In this document: positions 6,882 to 13,247 of the stretch, in pieces
How the letters are laid out: every line of letters starts with the position of its first letter
How positions within the stretch are numbered: the first letter of the stretch is position 1
DNA from: Myxococcales bacterium
GTDB taxonomy: Bacteria > Myxococcota_A > Polyangia > Polyangiales > Houyiibacteriaceae
DNA: 13,247 nt
Assembly: GCA_013002645.1 (NCBI GenBank)
Contig: JABDJF010000042.1
Location: forward strand, 1 to 13,247
Direction of reading: 5' to 3'
The notes under the pieces: generated by a model
What the model was told of the DNA's origin: nothing
Database searches by the model: none
Seen by the model: only the letters and a program-made list of their open reading frames with translations
Made by a program: the position numbers and the translations under genes

Positions 6882-8009
6882 ATGGCGGCACCACAAGAGG
6901 CACCAACTCTCACCCTTCGGCAGTTGCTTCGACTCATGGTCGAGCGCGGCTCCTCGGATTTGCACATTACGACCGGATCGCCGCCACAGTTGCGAATCGA
7001 CGGCTCGCTGATGCCGCTGAGGACGCCACCGCTCAAGCCGCGCGAGAGCAAAGCGCTCTGCTACGAGGTGATGACCGAAGATCAGCGGCTGCGTTTCGAA
7101 AAAGGGCATGAAATCGACTTCTCTTTTGGAGTCAAGTCGCTTTCGCGCTTCCGAGCCAACGTCTTTCTACAGCGCGGCGCAGTCTCGGGCGCGTTCCGAG
7201 CGATCCCATTCGAGATCCGGCCGCTCGATCAGCTCGGGACGCCCGCGGTCGTCGCAGAGCTCTGCACCCGACCGCGTGGCTTGGTCCTGGTCACGGGGCC
7301 GACGGGTTCCGGCAAATCGACCACGCTCGCCTCGATGATCGACAAGATCAACAGCGAACATCGCCATCACATCGTGACGGTCGAGGATCCTATCGAATTC
7401 CTTCACTCGAACAAGCTCTGTGTGGTCAACCAGCGAGAAGTGGGATCCGACACCGCGGGTTTCAAGGACGCACTCAAGTACGTGCTGCGCCAAGACCCGG
7501 ACGTCGTTCTAGTCGGCGAGATGCGAGACCTCGAAACAATCGAAGCAGCGCTCACCATCTCTGAGACGGGCCACCTCGTATTCGCAACGCTCCACACCAA
7601 CACCGCGGTGCAGTCGATCAACCGCATCATCGACGTCTTTCCTTCGGGCCAACAGAGCCAGATCAGGGCCCAGTTGTCTTTTGTCCTTCAGGGCGTTCTG
7701 AGCCAGATGCTGCTACCGCGCGCTGATGGCCCAGGCCGGGCGATGGCTTGTGAAGCAATGGTGCCAAACGTGGCGATTCGAAACCTGATTCGCGAAGACA
7801 AGGTCCATCAGATGTACGGCATCATGCAGACCGGTCAGGGCACCTCGGGCATGCAAACGATGAATCAGTCGCTCCTGCATTTGGTCGCCCATGGCGCGCT
7901 CGACCGCGACGTAGCCACGATCCGGTCCCCCGAGCCGGATGAATTCCGGCTAATGCTCGATCAACTCGACAAAAAGGGCTACCACCAAGCCATTCGTACC
8001 GGCGGCTGA
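6882..8009 (+). CDS. pilT: Type IV pilus retraction ATPase PilT
   Basis: PilT is the hexameric cytoplasmic motor that depolymerises type IV pili and powers twitching or social gliding. The product has 375 residues. It has an N-terminal PAS-like domain with SSDLHITTGSPPQLRIDG, Walker A GPTGSGKST (K145), an Asp box at VEDPIEF, Walker B VVLVGEMRD (E213), and a His box TGHLVFATLHTNT (H231). The PilT-specific AIRNLIRE motif starts at A298 and separates it from the extension ATPase PilB. The ATG at 6882 is preferred over an in-frame ATG at 6870, because the sigma-54 start point would fall at about 6872 and family N-termini match the shorter form. No Shine-Dalgarno is seen. It is the first gene of the pil cluster, followed by a kinase, pilC and pilS. 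From memory, it closely resembles Myxococcus PilT across its length. Confidence 0.96.
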   Translation: MAAPQEAPTLTLRQLLRLMVERGSSDLHITTGSPPQLRIDGSLMPLRTPPLKPRESKALCYEVMTEDQRLRFEKGHEIDFSFGVKSLSRFRANVFLQRGAVSGAFRAIPFEIRPLDQLGTPAVVAELCTRPRGLVLVTGPTGSGKSTTLASMIDKINSEHRHHIVTVEDPIEFLHSNKLCVVNQREVGSDTAGFKDALKYVLRQDPDVVLVGEMRDLETIEAALTISETGHLVFATLHTNTAVQSINRIIDVFPSGQQSQIRAQLSFVLQGVLSQMLLPRADGPGRAMACEAMVPNVAIRNLIREDKVHQMYGIMQTGQGTSGMQTMNQSLLHLVAHGALDRDVATIRSPEPDEFRLMLDQLDKKGYHQAIRTGG

Positions 8010-8020
8010 TTCGGCTTCCT

Positions 8021-8044
8021 CCGAGATTTTTACTATCGTTAACG
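8021..8044 (+). promoter_or_regulatory. Possible promoter or operator in the pilT-kinase gap
   Basis: The gap after pilT contains an AT-rich patch, ATTTTTACTATCGTTAACGG, that stands out from the GC-rich surroundings. TACTAT (8031-8036) resembles a -10 box, and CGTTAACG (8037-8044) is a perfect 8-base palindrome. No convincing -35 box is present 17 bases upstream, so this is only a weak indication that the kinase has its own promoter. Confidence 0.2.
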
Positions 8045-8073
8045 GTGAGATCTTGGAGATGAGAGGCACGACC

Positions 8074-8130
8074 ATGGGCCGCTGGTGGATCGCAGCGGCC
8101 GCTTTGACCTGTGGACTGCGGTTCTCATGA
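8074..8130 (+). CDS. Possible 18-codon leader ORF coupled to the kinase gene
   Basis: An ATG at 8074 has the best Shine-Dalgarno in this gap: GAGAGG at 8061-8066, 7 bases before it. It opens a small frame encoding MGRWWIAAAALTCGLRFS. Its TGA overlaps the kinase ATG at 8127 in an ATGA arrangement. This is typical of translational coupling. The peptide resembles the start of a signal or lipoprotein sequence (hydrophobic run, then LTCG), so it could also be a gene remnant. It is too short to be judged by composition. Confidence 0.3.
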   Translation: MGRWWIAAAALTCGLRFS

Positions 8131-9668
8131 ATGTGCCCGCAGGCTCGCGAAGATCCGTGCCGCCTTCCCGACCCATGGCTGGTCGGCACCTCGGGCGCTA
8201 CGAGATCCTGACGCAGCTGGCATCTGGCGGTATGGCATCCGTGTACGCAGCGCGCGCGCAAGGCGTCGCTGGGTTTGAACGTCTCGTCGCCATCAAGATG
8301 CTTCACCCTCACCTCGCTTACGAGCAGGAGTTCATTTCGATGTTCCTCGACGAGGCGAGGCTCGCAGCACGGATTCGCCACATGAATGTGGTGCCTACGC
8401 TCGACATCAGCGACAGCCCTGGCGACGGCTACTTCCTCGTCATGGAATACATCGAGGGCAATCACCTCGGTGCGCTCCTCGGGCGCGCCGCCAAGCGGGG
8501 CGAGAGGCTTCCTCAGCCATTCGTATGCCGAGTGCTGGTCGATGCATTGCTGGGTTTGGGCGCGGCACATCGACTCACGGACGAGGCAGGCCAGCCTCTG
8601 AAGCTAGTCCACCGCGATGTTTCACCGCACAACATCTTGGTTGGGACCGACGGCATTGCCCGGTTGACGGATTTTGGGGTTGCAAAGGCCGACGTTCGCA
8701 TGGCTTCCACCCGCGCCGGCCAGTTCAAGGGCAAGCTCTCGTACATGGCGCCCGAGCAAGCGTCGTCGAGCTCGACGGACCAACGCTCCGATCTCTTTAG
8801 CGTAGGCATCATCCTTTGGGAGTCGCTCACCGGCAGGCGACTCTTCAAGGGCGAGTCGAACGGCGCCACGTTGAACAAGCTGCTCACCGACTCGGTGGCT
8901 AGGCCGTCCGAGCTCTGGCCCGAGCTAGAACGGTTCGACGCCGTGGCCATGAAGGCCCTGAGCCGAGACGCGGACGAACGGTTCCAGAGCGCCGAAGACT
9001 TCGCCGAAGCCCTCGAACGAGCTGTCGGCTCTGGCTGTGTCGCCAAGACGCGCGAGGTCGCCGACGTGGTTCGAGACCTGGACGCCGAGAAGCTCCAAGA
9101 CGAGCGCGAGCGGATTCGGGACGCCATCAAGATGCTTGGAAGCACCGACATCGGTAACTCAATCGTCCCGATGCCCCGCGAGGGAACCCCAGTCGAGACC
9201 AGAACTTTTTCCATACAAGGCAGCACTGGGTCTCACGTACACGCAAGCATTTCGGGCGTGGTCAACGACCGAACGCCCGTCGTCATGCGGCGTGCATCCG
9301 AGTCCGATGCTCTGAAGTGGTTTGTGATGGCTCTTGCGATCATGGTCTTCATGTACGCCGGCTTTTTGGTTTTTCAGCTGCTTCGGCCACCTGCGGCGCC
9401 CGACACCACATCAGCCGAGGCTTCCCAGCCCGGCGCGGCCAGGCCGGCACCGGAACGCGCGAGCAGCACGGTGCCGCCCCGCTTACGAAGCCTCTCGGCG
9501 AGCCGCCAACCTCCGCCAAGCCAGGCTTCAAAGCGGCAAAAGCCCGCGAACTTGAAGGCTCCCCAAGCCCCGATAGCAGCAAACGAAGCTGAACCGGTCG
9601 AGATCGAGATACAGACCCCCTCGCGAAATTCGGCCTGCCTTTTGACCAGGCGATCCAATATCAGCTAG
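8127..9668 (+). CDS. Membrane-anchored serine/threonine protein kinase (Hanks/PknB type)
   Basis: A eukaryotic-like Ser/Thr kinase. With the ATG at 8127 the product has 513 residues. The catalytic domain (about 25-290) is complete: glycine loop LASGGMASVY, ATP lysine K57 in VAIKML, catalytic loop HRDVSPHN (H162, D164, N169), DFG at 182-184, and APE at 208-210, so it should be active. A juxtamembrane linker is followed by one transmembrane helix at about 398-419, then a Pro/Ala-rich outer tail of some 90 residues without PASTA repeats or another recognised sensor. Starts at GTG 8085 (same frame) or ATG 8175 are possible; 8127 is favoured by the ATGA overlap with a leader ORF that has a good ribosome site. 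It lies between pilT and pilC, on the same strand. Regulation of pilus function is therefore an attractive guess, but the substrate cannot be read from sequence. Confidence 0.92.
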   Translation: MNVPAGSRRSVPPSRPMAGRHLGRYEILTQLASGGMASVYAARAQGVAGFERLVAIKMLHPHLAYEQEFISMFLDEARLAARIRHMNVVPTLDISDSPGDGYFLVMEYIEGNHLGALLGRAAKRGERLPQPFVCRVLVDALLGLGAAHRLTDEAGQPLKLVHRDVSPHNILVGTDGIARLTDFGVAKADVRMASTRAGQFKGKLSYMAPEQASSSSTDQRSDLFSVGIILWESLTGRRLFKGESNGATLNKLLTDSVARPSELWPELERFDAVAMKALSRDADERFQSAEDFAEALERAVGSGCVAKTREVADVVRDLDAEKLQDERERIRDAIKMLGSTDIGNSIVPMPREGTPVETRTFSIQGSTGSHVHASISGVVNDRTPVVMRRASESDALKWFVMALAIMVFMYAGFLVFQLLRPPAAPDTTSAEASQPGAARPAPERASSTVPPRLRSLSASRQPPPSQASKRQKPANLKAPQAPIAANEAEPVEIEIQTPSRNSACLLTRRSNIS

Positions 9669-9697
9669 GATTTTGGAAGGCCCGGAGGGGATCGGGC

Positions 9698-9701
9698 GGA
9701 G
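9698..9701 (+). promoter_or_regulatory. Ribosome binding site of pilC
   Basis: GGAG lies 5 bases before the ATG at 9707. It settles the pilC start, since the PilC frame stays open upstream into the kinase gene but has no better start there. Confidence 0.6.
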
Positions 9702-9706
9702 AATTC

Positions 9707-10918
9707 ATGGCCGAGTGGGTATACGAAGCGCGCACTCGCGCGGGCGAAGTCCAAACTGGAATCATCGAGGCGGAGAGCAAGGAAGCCGTGCAGTCCAGGC
9801 TGCGCTCGCGCCAGCTCAACCCCGTCAAGATCAAGAAGAAGGGACGCCAGCTCAGTCTGGCGTTCGGCACGGGCATCGACTCGAAGGAACTGGTCATCTT
9901 CACGCGCCAGTTTGCAACGATGATCGACGCCGGCCTTCCCCTGGTTCAATGCCTGGACATCCTCTCGAGCCGCGGGGAGAACAAAGCGCTCAATGCGGTC
10001 CTCAAAGACGTGAAGGACTATGTCGAACAAGGCGGGACGTTTTCGGACGGCCTGGGGAGGCATCCGAAGATTTTCGACGAGCTCTTCGTCAACCTCATTC
10101 GCGCCGGCGAGATGGGCGGTATTCTCGACACGATTCTCAACCGTCTCGCGGGGTACATCGAGAAACGCGTCAAGCTCGCCCGCCAGGTACGCGGGGCGAT
10201 GGTCTACCCGGTCGCGATTTTCTTCGTGGCGATGATCGTCGTCGTCGTCATGCTCGCCTGGGTCATTCCGAGCTTCAAGGGAATGTTTGCAGAGTTCGGC
10301 GCAGAGGACTCTCTGCCGGCACTCACGCAGTTTGTCATCGCAGCGTCCGAAGGTTTCATTGCGAACATCCATTGGATCATCTTGGCAACAGCCGTGCTGG
10401 TCTTCGGCGCCACCTGGTTCTACCGTCAGCCCGCCGGCAAACACTTCGTCCATAGGGCACTTCTGGTGCTGCCAATTCTCGGCCCGGTGATCCGAAAGGT
10501 ATCTGTCGCCCGGTTCACGCGTACGCTAGGCACCCTACTCTCCGCAGGTGTTCCGATTCTCGACGCCCTCGATGTCGTGAGCAAATCGGCGGGGAACGTG
10601 GTTGTGGAAGACGCGATTCGGAAAACCTCCGAGAAGATCCGCGAGGGTCGAACGATGGCCGAGCCGCTCATGGAGACCAACGTGTTTCCACCGATGGTCG
10701 TGCAGATGATCGGCGTCGGCGAGCAAACGGGCGCCCTCGATACCATGCTGAACAAGATCGCAGACTTCTACGAAGAAGAGGTCGACATCGCAGTTGCGGC
10801 CCTCACCTCGCTCCTCGAGCCCCTGATGATGGTGTTCATCGGCGGCATCGTCGGCACAATCTTGATTGCGATGTACCTGCCGATCTTCTCGATCGCAGGT
10901 AAAGTCAAAGCGGAGTGA
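9707..10918 (+). CDS. pilC: Type IV pilus inner-membrane platform protein PilC
   Basis: PilC is the integral membrane platform on which the PilB and PilT motors act to assemble and remove pilins. The 403-residue product has the family length and two T2SSF (GspF) domains, about 69-192 and 272-394. Typical motifs are FTRQFATMIDAGLPLVQCLDIL, FVNLIRAGEMGGILDTILNRLA, its repeat FTRTLGTLLSAGVPILDALDVV, and MIGVGEQTGALDTMLNKIADFYEEEV. Hydrophobic helices lie at about 169-190, 222-240 and near the C-terminus at about 370-395. The N-terminal YEARTRAGEVQTGIIEAES is also family-typical. It starts 38 bp after the kinase stop with a clear Shine-Dalgarno. Its stop overlaps the pilS GTG by 4 bp, so the two are translationally coupled. 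Confidence 0.96.
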   Translation: MAEWVYEARTRAGEVQTGIIEAESKEAVQSRLRSRQLNPVKIKKKGRQLSLAFGTGIDSKELVIFTRQFATMIDAGLPLVQCLDILSSRGENKALNAVLKDVKDYVEQGGTFSDGLGRHPKIFDELFVNLIRAGEMGGILDTILNRLAGYIEKRVKLARQVRGAMVYPVAIFFVAMIVVVVMLAWVIPSFKGMFAEFGAEDSLPALTQFVIAASEGFIANIHWIILATAVLVFGATWFYRQPAGKHFVHRALLVLPILGPVIRKVSVARFTRTLGTLLSAGVPILDALDVVSKSAGNVVVEDAIRKTSEKIREGRTMAEPLMETNVFPPMVVQMIGVGEQTGALDTMLNKIADFYEEEVDIAVAALTSLLEPLMMVFIGGIVGTILIAMYLPIFSIAGKVKAE

Positions 10919-12630
10919 TTCAACCGAAAGAGATCCCGACGGTCGATCGAGAGGAGCTCAACTCGAATCGGCGGCTTCAGTGGGTTCTCGGAGCGCGACT
11001 GATCATCGCCACGGTTCTGCTAGGCGCCACGATGTACCTGGCGCTCGACGCGATTCGCTACGGGCGGTTCACGCCGACCTTCCTACTCATCCTGATTTCG
11101 GCGATTTATGGCTCGTCGATCTTGTTTGGCGTTTGGCTTCTTCGAGGCCGTCGCGAGACTCGCGTCGCGGCGGCGATCACCACCCTCGACGTCCTGCTCA
11201 TCACGGGACTCGTCTATCTGACCGGGGGCGCGGGCAGTATTTTCTCTTTCCTCTACGGCGCGCAGATTTTAACGGCTGCACTCACGCTCGGAACGGGCGC
11301 CGCGTACTACACCGCGGCAGCAAGCCTTGCCTGTTACTTCGTGCAAGCGCTCACGCTCAACCTCGGCTGGCTTCCGCCCCCGCCCGACCAGCCCCTCAGC
11401 CAATACATTCTCAGCTCACGCGACTTCCAGTTGGCCTTGGTCAGTAACCTGGTTGGCATCACGGCCGTCGCACTGCTGGCGACCAACCTCGCTCGGCGCG
11501 CACAGGTGGCCGGCGTACGCCTCATCGAAGCAGAACAGAGCGCGGCGCGTCTCGTCCGACTCAACGATGACATCGTTCGTTCGATTGCGTCGGGACTCAT
11601 CACTGCGGATGACGACGGACACATCTTGGGACTCAACCGGGCGGCCGTGGAGATCCTGCGGGACCGCACCGGCGCGCTCCTGGGGCAGTCCCTGACGAAA
11701 GTGCTCCCAAAGTACGGCGCCAAGCGTTTGAGCGAGCCTCCAACGCGTGCCGAGGCAATCGGGACGCGAGCGGATCGAACCGAGTTTGTGATGGGATACA
11801 CGCTCAGCTCGCTGCTCGACGCAGAAGGAAAGCCTTCTGGTTTGTTGCTCGCATTCCAGGACCTGACGGAGATCAAGACCCTGCGGAATCAAGCGGAACG
11901 GGCCCAGCGCTTCGCCGCTCTCGGACAGCTTGCCACCGGTTTGGCCCATGAAATTCGCAACCCACTGAGCTCGATCTCCGGCTCGGTGGAGATGGTTCGT
12001 GAGGGCAATGCGCTGAGCAGCGAGGATGCACGCTTGCTCGGCATCGTCATTTCGGAAGTCGAGCGACTCAACTCACTGGTCACCACCATGCTCCAAGTGG
12101 GCCGGCCCAGCCAGATTCGAACCGAGGAGCTCGACCTGCGTTCGATCGCCGGGGAAGTCGCGGCCGTTGCGCGCGGCGAAGCCACGACCAGCAACGACCT
12201 GGAAATCGACGAGATCAAACCGGATGAGCCCATCGTCGCGATCGTCGATCCGGATCGAATGCGGCAGGTCGTTTGGAACCTTCTCAAGAATGCTCTTCAG
12301 GCATCGCCTCGCGGCGGTCGGGTCGAGGTGCGGACTGGAAGAGATCCGAATGGTCGAGCCTACCTGGAGGTTGCCGACGAGGGCCCTGGAATCGAGGAGG
12401 CTCAGCGGGAGCGCCTTTTCGACATGTTCTATTCCGGTAGACGCCACGGTGTCGGACTTGGGCTAGCCCTCGTTAGGCAAATCGTCGACCAGCACAAGGG
12501 GCGGATCGAGATCGTCGATCGGGACGGCCCTGGCACATGCTTTCGGGTCACGCTGCCGACTAAGGAGGACTCGGTCAGACCGCCGCCAAGAGCTCCGAGA
12601 GCCGAGCGCCCGGGTCCTCATGGCGCATGA
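10915..12630 (+). CDS. pilS: PilS-like sensor histidine kinase of type IV pilus control
   Basis: PilS senses signals at the membrane and phosphorylates the RpoN-dependent activator PilR, which switches on pilin transcription. The 571-residue product has six predicted membrane helices (about 24-44, 52-78, 84-104, 107-126, 127-148, 172-195), as expected for PilS. A PAS domain follows at about 207-325. HisKA then has the phospho-acceptor H345 in LAHEIRNPLSS, and HATPase_c has an N box with N459, a G1 box DEGPG at 488-492 and a G2 box GVGLGL at 512-517. All catalytic motifs are intact. The GTG start at 10915 overlaps the pilC stop. The last ~20 residues, after VTLPTKE, are Pro/Arg-rich and lie antisense to the 3' end of trpC. 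No pilR follows, so the cognate regulator must be elsewhere. The name rests on topology and neighbours. Confidence 0.9.
   Translation: MIQPKEIPTVDREELNSNRRLQWVLGARLIIATVLLGATMYLALDAIRYGRFTPTFLLILISAIYGSSILFGVWLLRGRRETRVAAAITTLDVLLITGLVYLTGGAGSIFSFLYGAQILTAALTLGTGAAYYTAAASLACYFVQALTLNLGWLPPPPDQPLSQYILSSRDFQLALVSNLVGITAVALLATNLARRAQVAGVRLIEAEQSAARLVRLNDDIVRSIASGLITADDDGHILGLNRAAVEILRDRTGALLGQSLTKVLPKYGAKRLSEPPTRAEAIGTRADRTEFVMGYTLSSLLDAEGKPSGLLLAFQDLTEIKTLRNQAERAQRFAALGQLATGLAHEIRNPLSSISGSVEMVREGNALSSEDARLLGIVISEVERLNSLVTTMLQVGRPSQIRTEELDLRSIAGEVAAVARGEATTSNDLEIDEIKPDEPIVAIVDPDRMRQVVWNLLKNALQASPRGGRVEVRTGRDPNGRAYLEVADEGPGIEEAQRERLFDMFYSGRRHGVGLGLALVRQIVDQHKGRIEIVDRDGPGTCFRVTLPTKEDSVRPPPRAPRAERPGPHGA
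12575..12630. other. Tail-to-tail overlap of pilS and trpC coding ends
   Basis: The trpC stop (complement of TCA at 12575-12577) lies inside pilS, and the pilS TGA (12628-12630) lies inside trpC. The two genes therefore share 56 bp in opposite orientation. There is no room for a conventional terminator between them, and no hairpin followed by a T-run is visible here. Confidence 0.85.
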
Positions 12631-13247
12631 GGCCTTCGCCGATCAGCACGGCATCTGCACGACTTCGAGCGACCTCTCGAAAGTCGTCGGCTGACCGGAC
12701 GCCACGCATGAACACCGCGACGCAGCCTGCTGGAATTCGCGCGATGCAGTCGCGTGCCGCAATCATGTCGACGTCGAACGTGCTCAGATCGCGCGCGTTG
12801 ACGCCGATGATGCTCGAACCCGCTTCAACCGCCCGCTCCACTTCGGCGGAGCTCGCAGCCTCGACCACCGGTTCCATGCCGAGCTCACGAATCTGCACGA
12901 TGAGCGCATGAAGCTCGGAATCCGACAGAGCGCGGACGAGCAACAGGACCAGCGACGCGCCAACGTCGTAGGCCAGATCGACCTGAACGGAATCAAGCAC
13001 GAAGCCCTTGTAGAGCACTGGAACGCTCACCGCCTCCGCGACCCGCCGGACCAATAGGGGCGAGCCTCCGAATCCGGGTCCGTCGGCCAAGACGCTGACT
13101 GCCGCCGCCCCAGCGCGCTGATACGCCCGAGCGACGCTCACGCCCTCGCCCGCGCTCCAGGGACGAATTTCACCGGCGCTTGGACTTCGAAACTTGACCT
13201 CGGCCAGCACCGAAGGCGCAGCGCCGGGTGCCCGACGAAGGGCGCGC
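12575..13247 (-). CDS. trpC: Indole-3-glycerol phosphate synthase TrpC, divergent; N-terminus outside window
   Basis: TrpC closes CdRP to indole-3-glycerol phosphate in tryptophan synthesis, using a (beta/alpha)8 barrel. About 223 residues are visible. The frame is open through the right edge, so some 35-45 N-terminal residues are missing, and GTG 13210 is not a true start. Conserved parts are AEVKFRSPSAGEIRP (catalytic Lys and Glu), YKGF for the usual LRKDF (Lys kept, Asp to Gly), PVVEA with its catalytic Glu, GVNARDL with its Asn, and a phosphate-site end IGEGLMR. The strand that normally reads SESG reads FMRG (12705-12725 region), replacing a conserved Glu and Ser. It could be the only TrpC of a lineage with a variant active site, or a paralogue of changed function. 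It is convergent with pilS. Confidence 0.85.
   Translation of the reverse strand, partial: RALRRAPGAAPSVLAEVKFRSPSAGEIRPWSAGEGVSVARAYQRAGAAAVSVLADGPGFGGSPLLVRRVAEAVSVPVLYKGFVLDSVQVDLAYDVGASLVLLLVRALSDSELHALIVQIRELGMEPVVEAASSAEVERAVEAGSSIIGVNARDLSTFDVDMIAARDCIARIPAGCVAVFMRGVRSADDFREVARSRADAVLIGEGLMRHEDPGARLSELLAAV

Noticed and set aside
6004..6906. 300-codon minus-strand frame opposite the CrtI-like gene
   Set aside because: Antisense shadow. The plus-strand frame has Rossmann-like and C-terminal family blocks and fits the operon spacing.
9570..9706. PilC frame open upstream of its ATG, as a sign of a frameshifted kinase-PilC fusion
   Set aside because: The upstream residues do not match kinase or PilC families, and a good ribosome site sits right before ATG 9707.
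9665..10453. 262-codon minus-strand frame rich in Asp, Glu and His opposite pilC
   Set aside because: It mirrors the pilC coding sequence. The plus frame is unmistakably PilC.

Overview
The window is a dense, GC-rich stretch of bacterial chromosome with ten protein genes, almost no non-coding sequence, and no sign of mobile elements, CRISPR, rRNA or tRNA. The gene content points to Myxococcota, the former deltaproteobacterial myxobacteria. The evidence is a Myxococcus-like PilT, a PilC/PilS pair next to it, a myxobacterial-style serine/threonine kinase with a single membrane helix and a Pro/Ala-rich tail, and a TrpC of an unusual divergent type. The lineage is inferred from family resemblance recalled from memory, not from a search.

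Left part, minus strand (1-3595): a probable two-gene unit reads leftwards. First comes a lipoprotein N-acetylmuramoyl-L-alanine amidase (AMIN plus Amidase_3) that cuts septal peptidoglycan. Then, 48 bp on, comes glnD, the PII uridylyltransferase, whose 3' end lies beyond the left edge. GlnD keeps its nucleotidyltransferase motif but has lost the metal ligands of its HD (uridylyl-removing) domain. Both genes appear to start at TTG.

Middle part, plus strand (3646-6846): purM and purN, two steps of de novo purine synthesis, are followed 4 bp later by a 507-residue protein with the layout of the CrtI/phytoene-desaturase superfamily but a broken dinucleotide-binding motif. The 50 bp between the divergent amidase and purM genes overlaps an inverted repeat.

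Right part, plus strand (6846-12630): a type IV pilus cluster runs pilT - Ser/Thr kinase - pilC - pilS. A good match to a sigma-54 promoter lies directly before pilT. The kinase sits between the retraction ATPase and the inner-membrane platform gene, an insertion not present in the classical Myxococcus pil order. PilC and PilS overlap by 4 bp. No pilR, pilB or pilA follows.

Right edge, minus strand (12575-13247): trpC (indole-3-glycerol phosphate synthase) lacks its N-terminus at the window edge. Its 3' end overlaps that of pilS by 56 bp, tail to tail, and a conserved active-site Ser-Glu-Ser motif is altered.

I see no obvious undescribed multi-gene system such as a defence island. The points most worth following are the probably UR-dead GlnD, the CrtI/GDI-fold protein tied to purMN, and the pil cluster with its embedded kinase and candidate RpoN promoter. 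No intergenic stretch exceeds about 120 bp.
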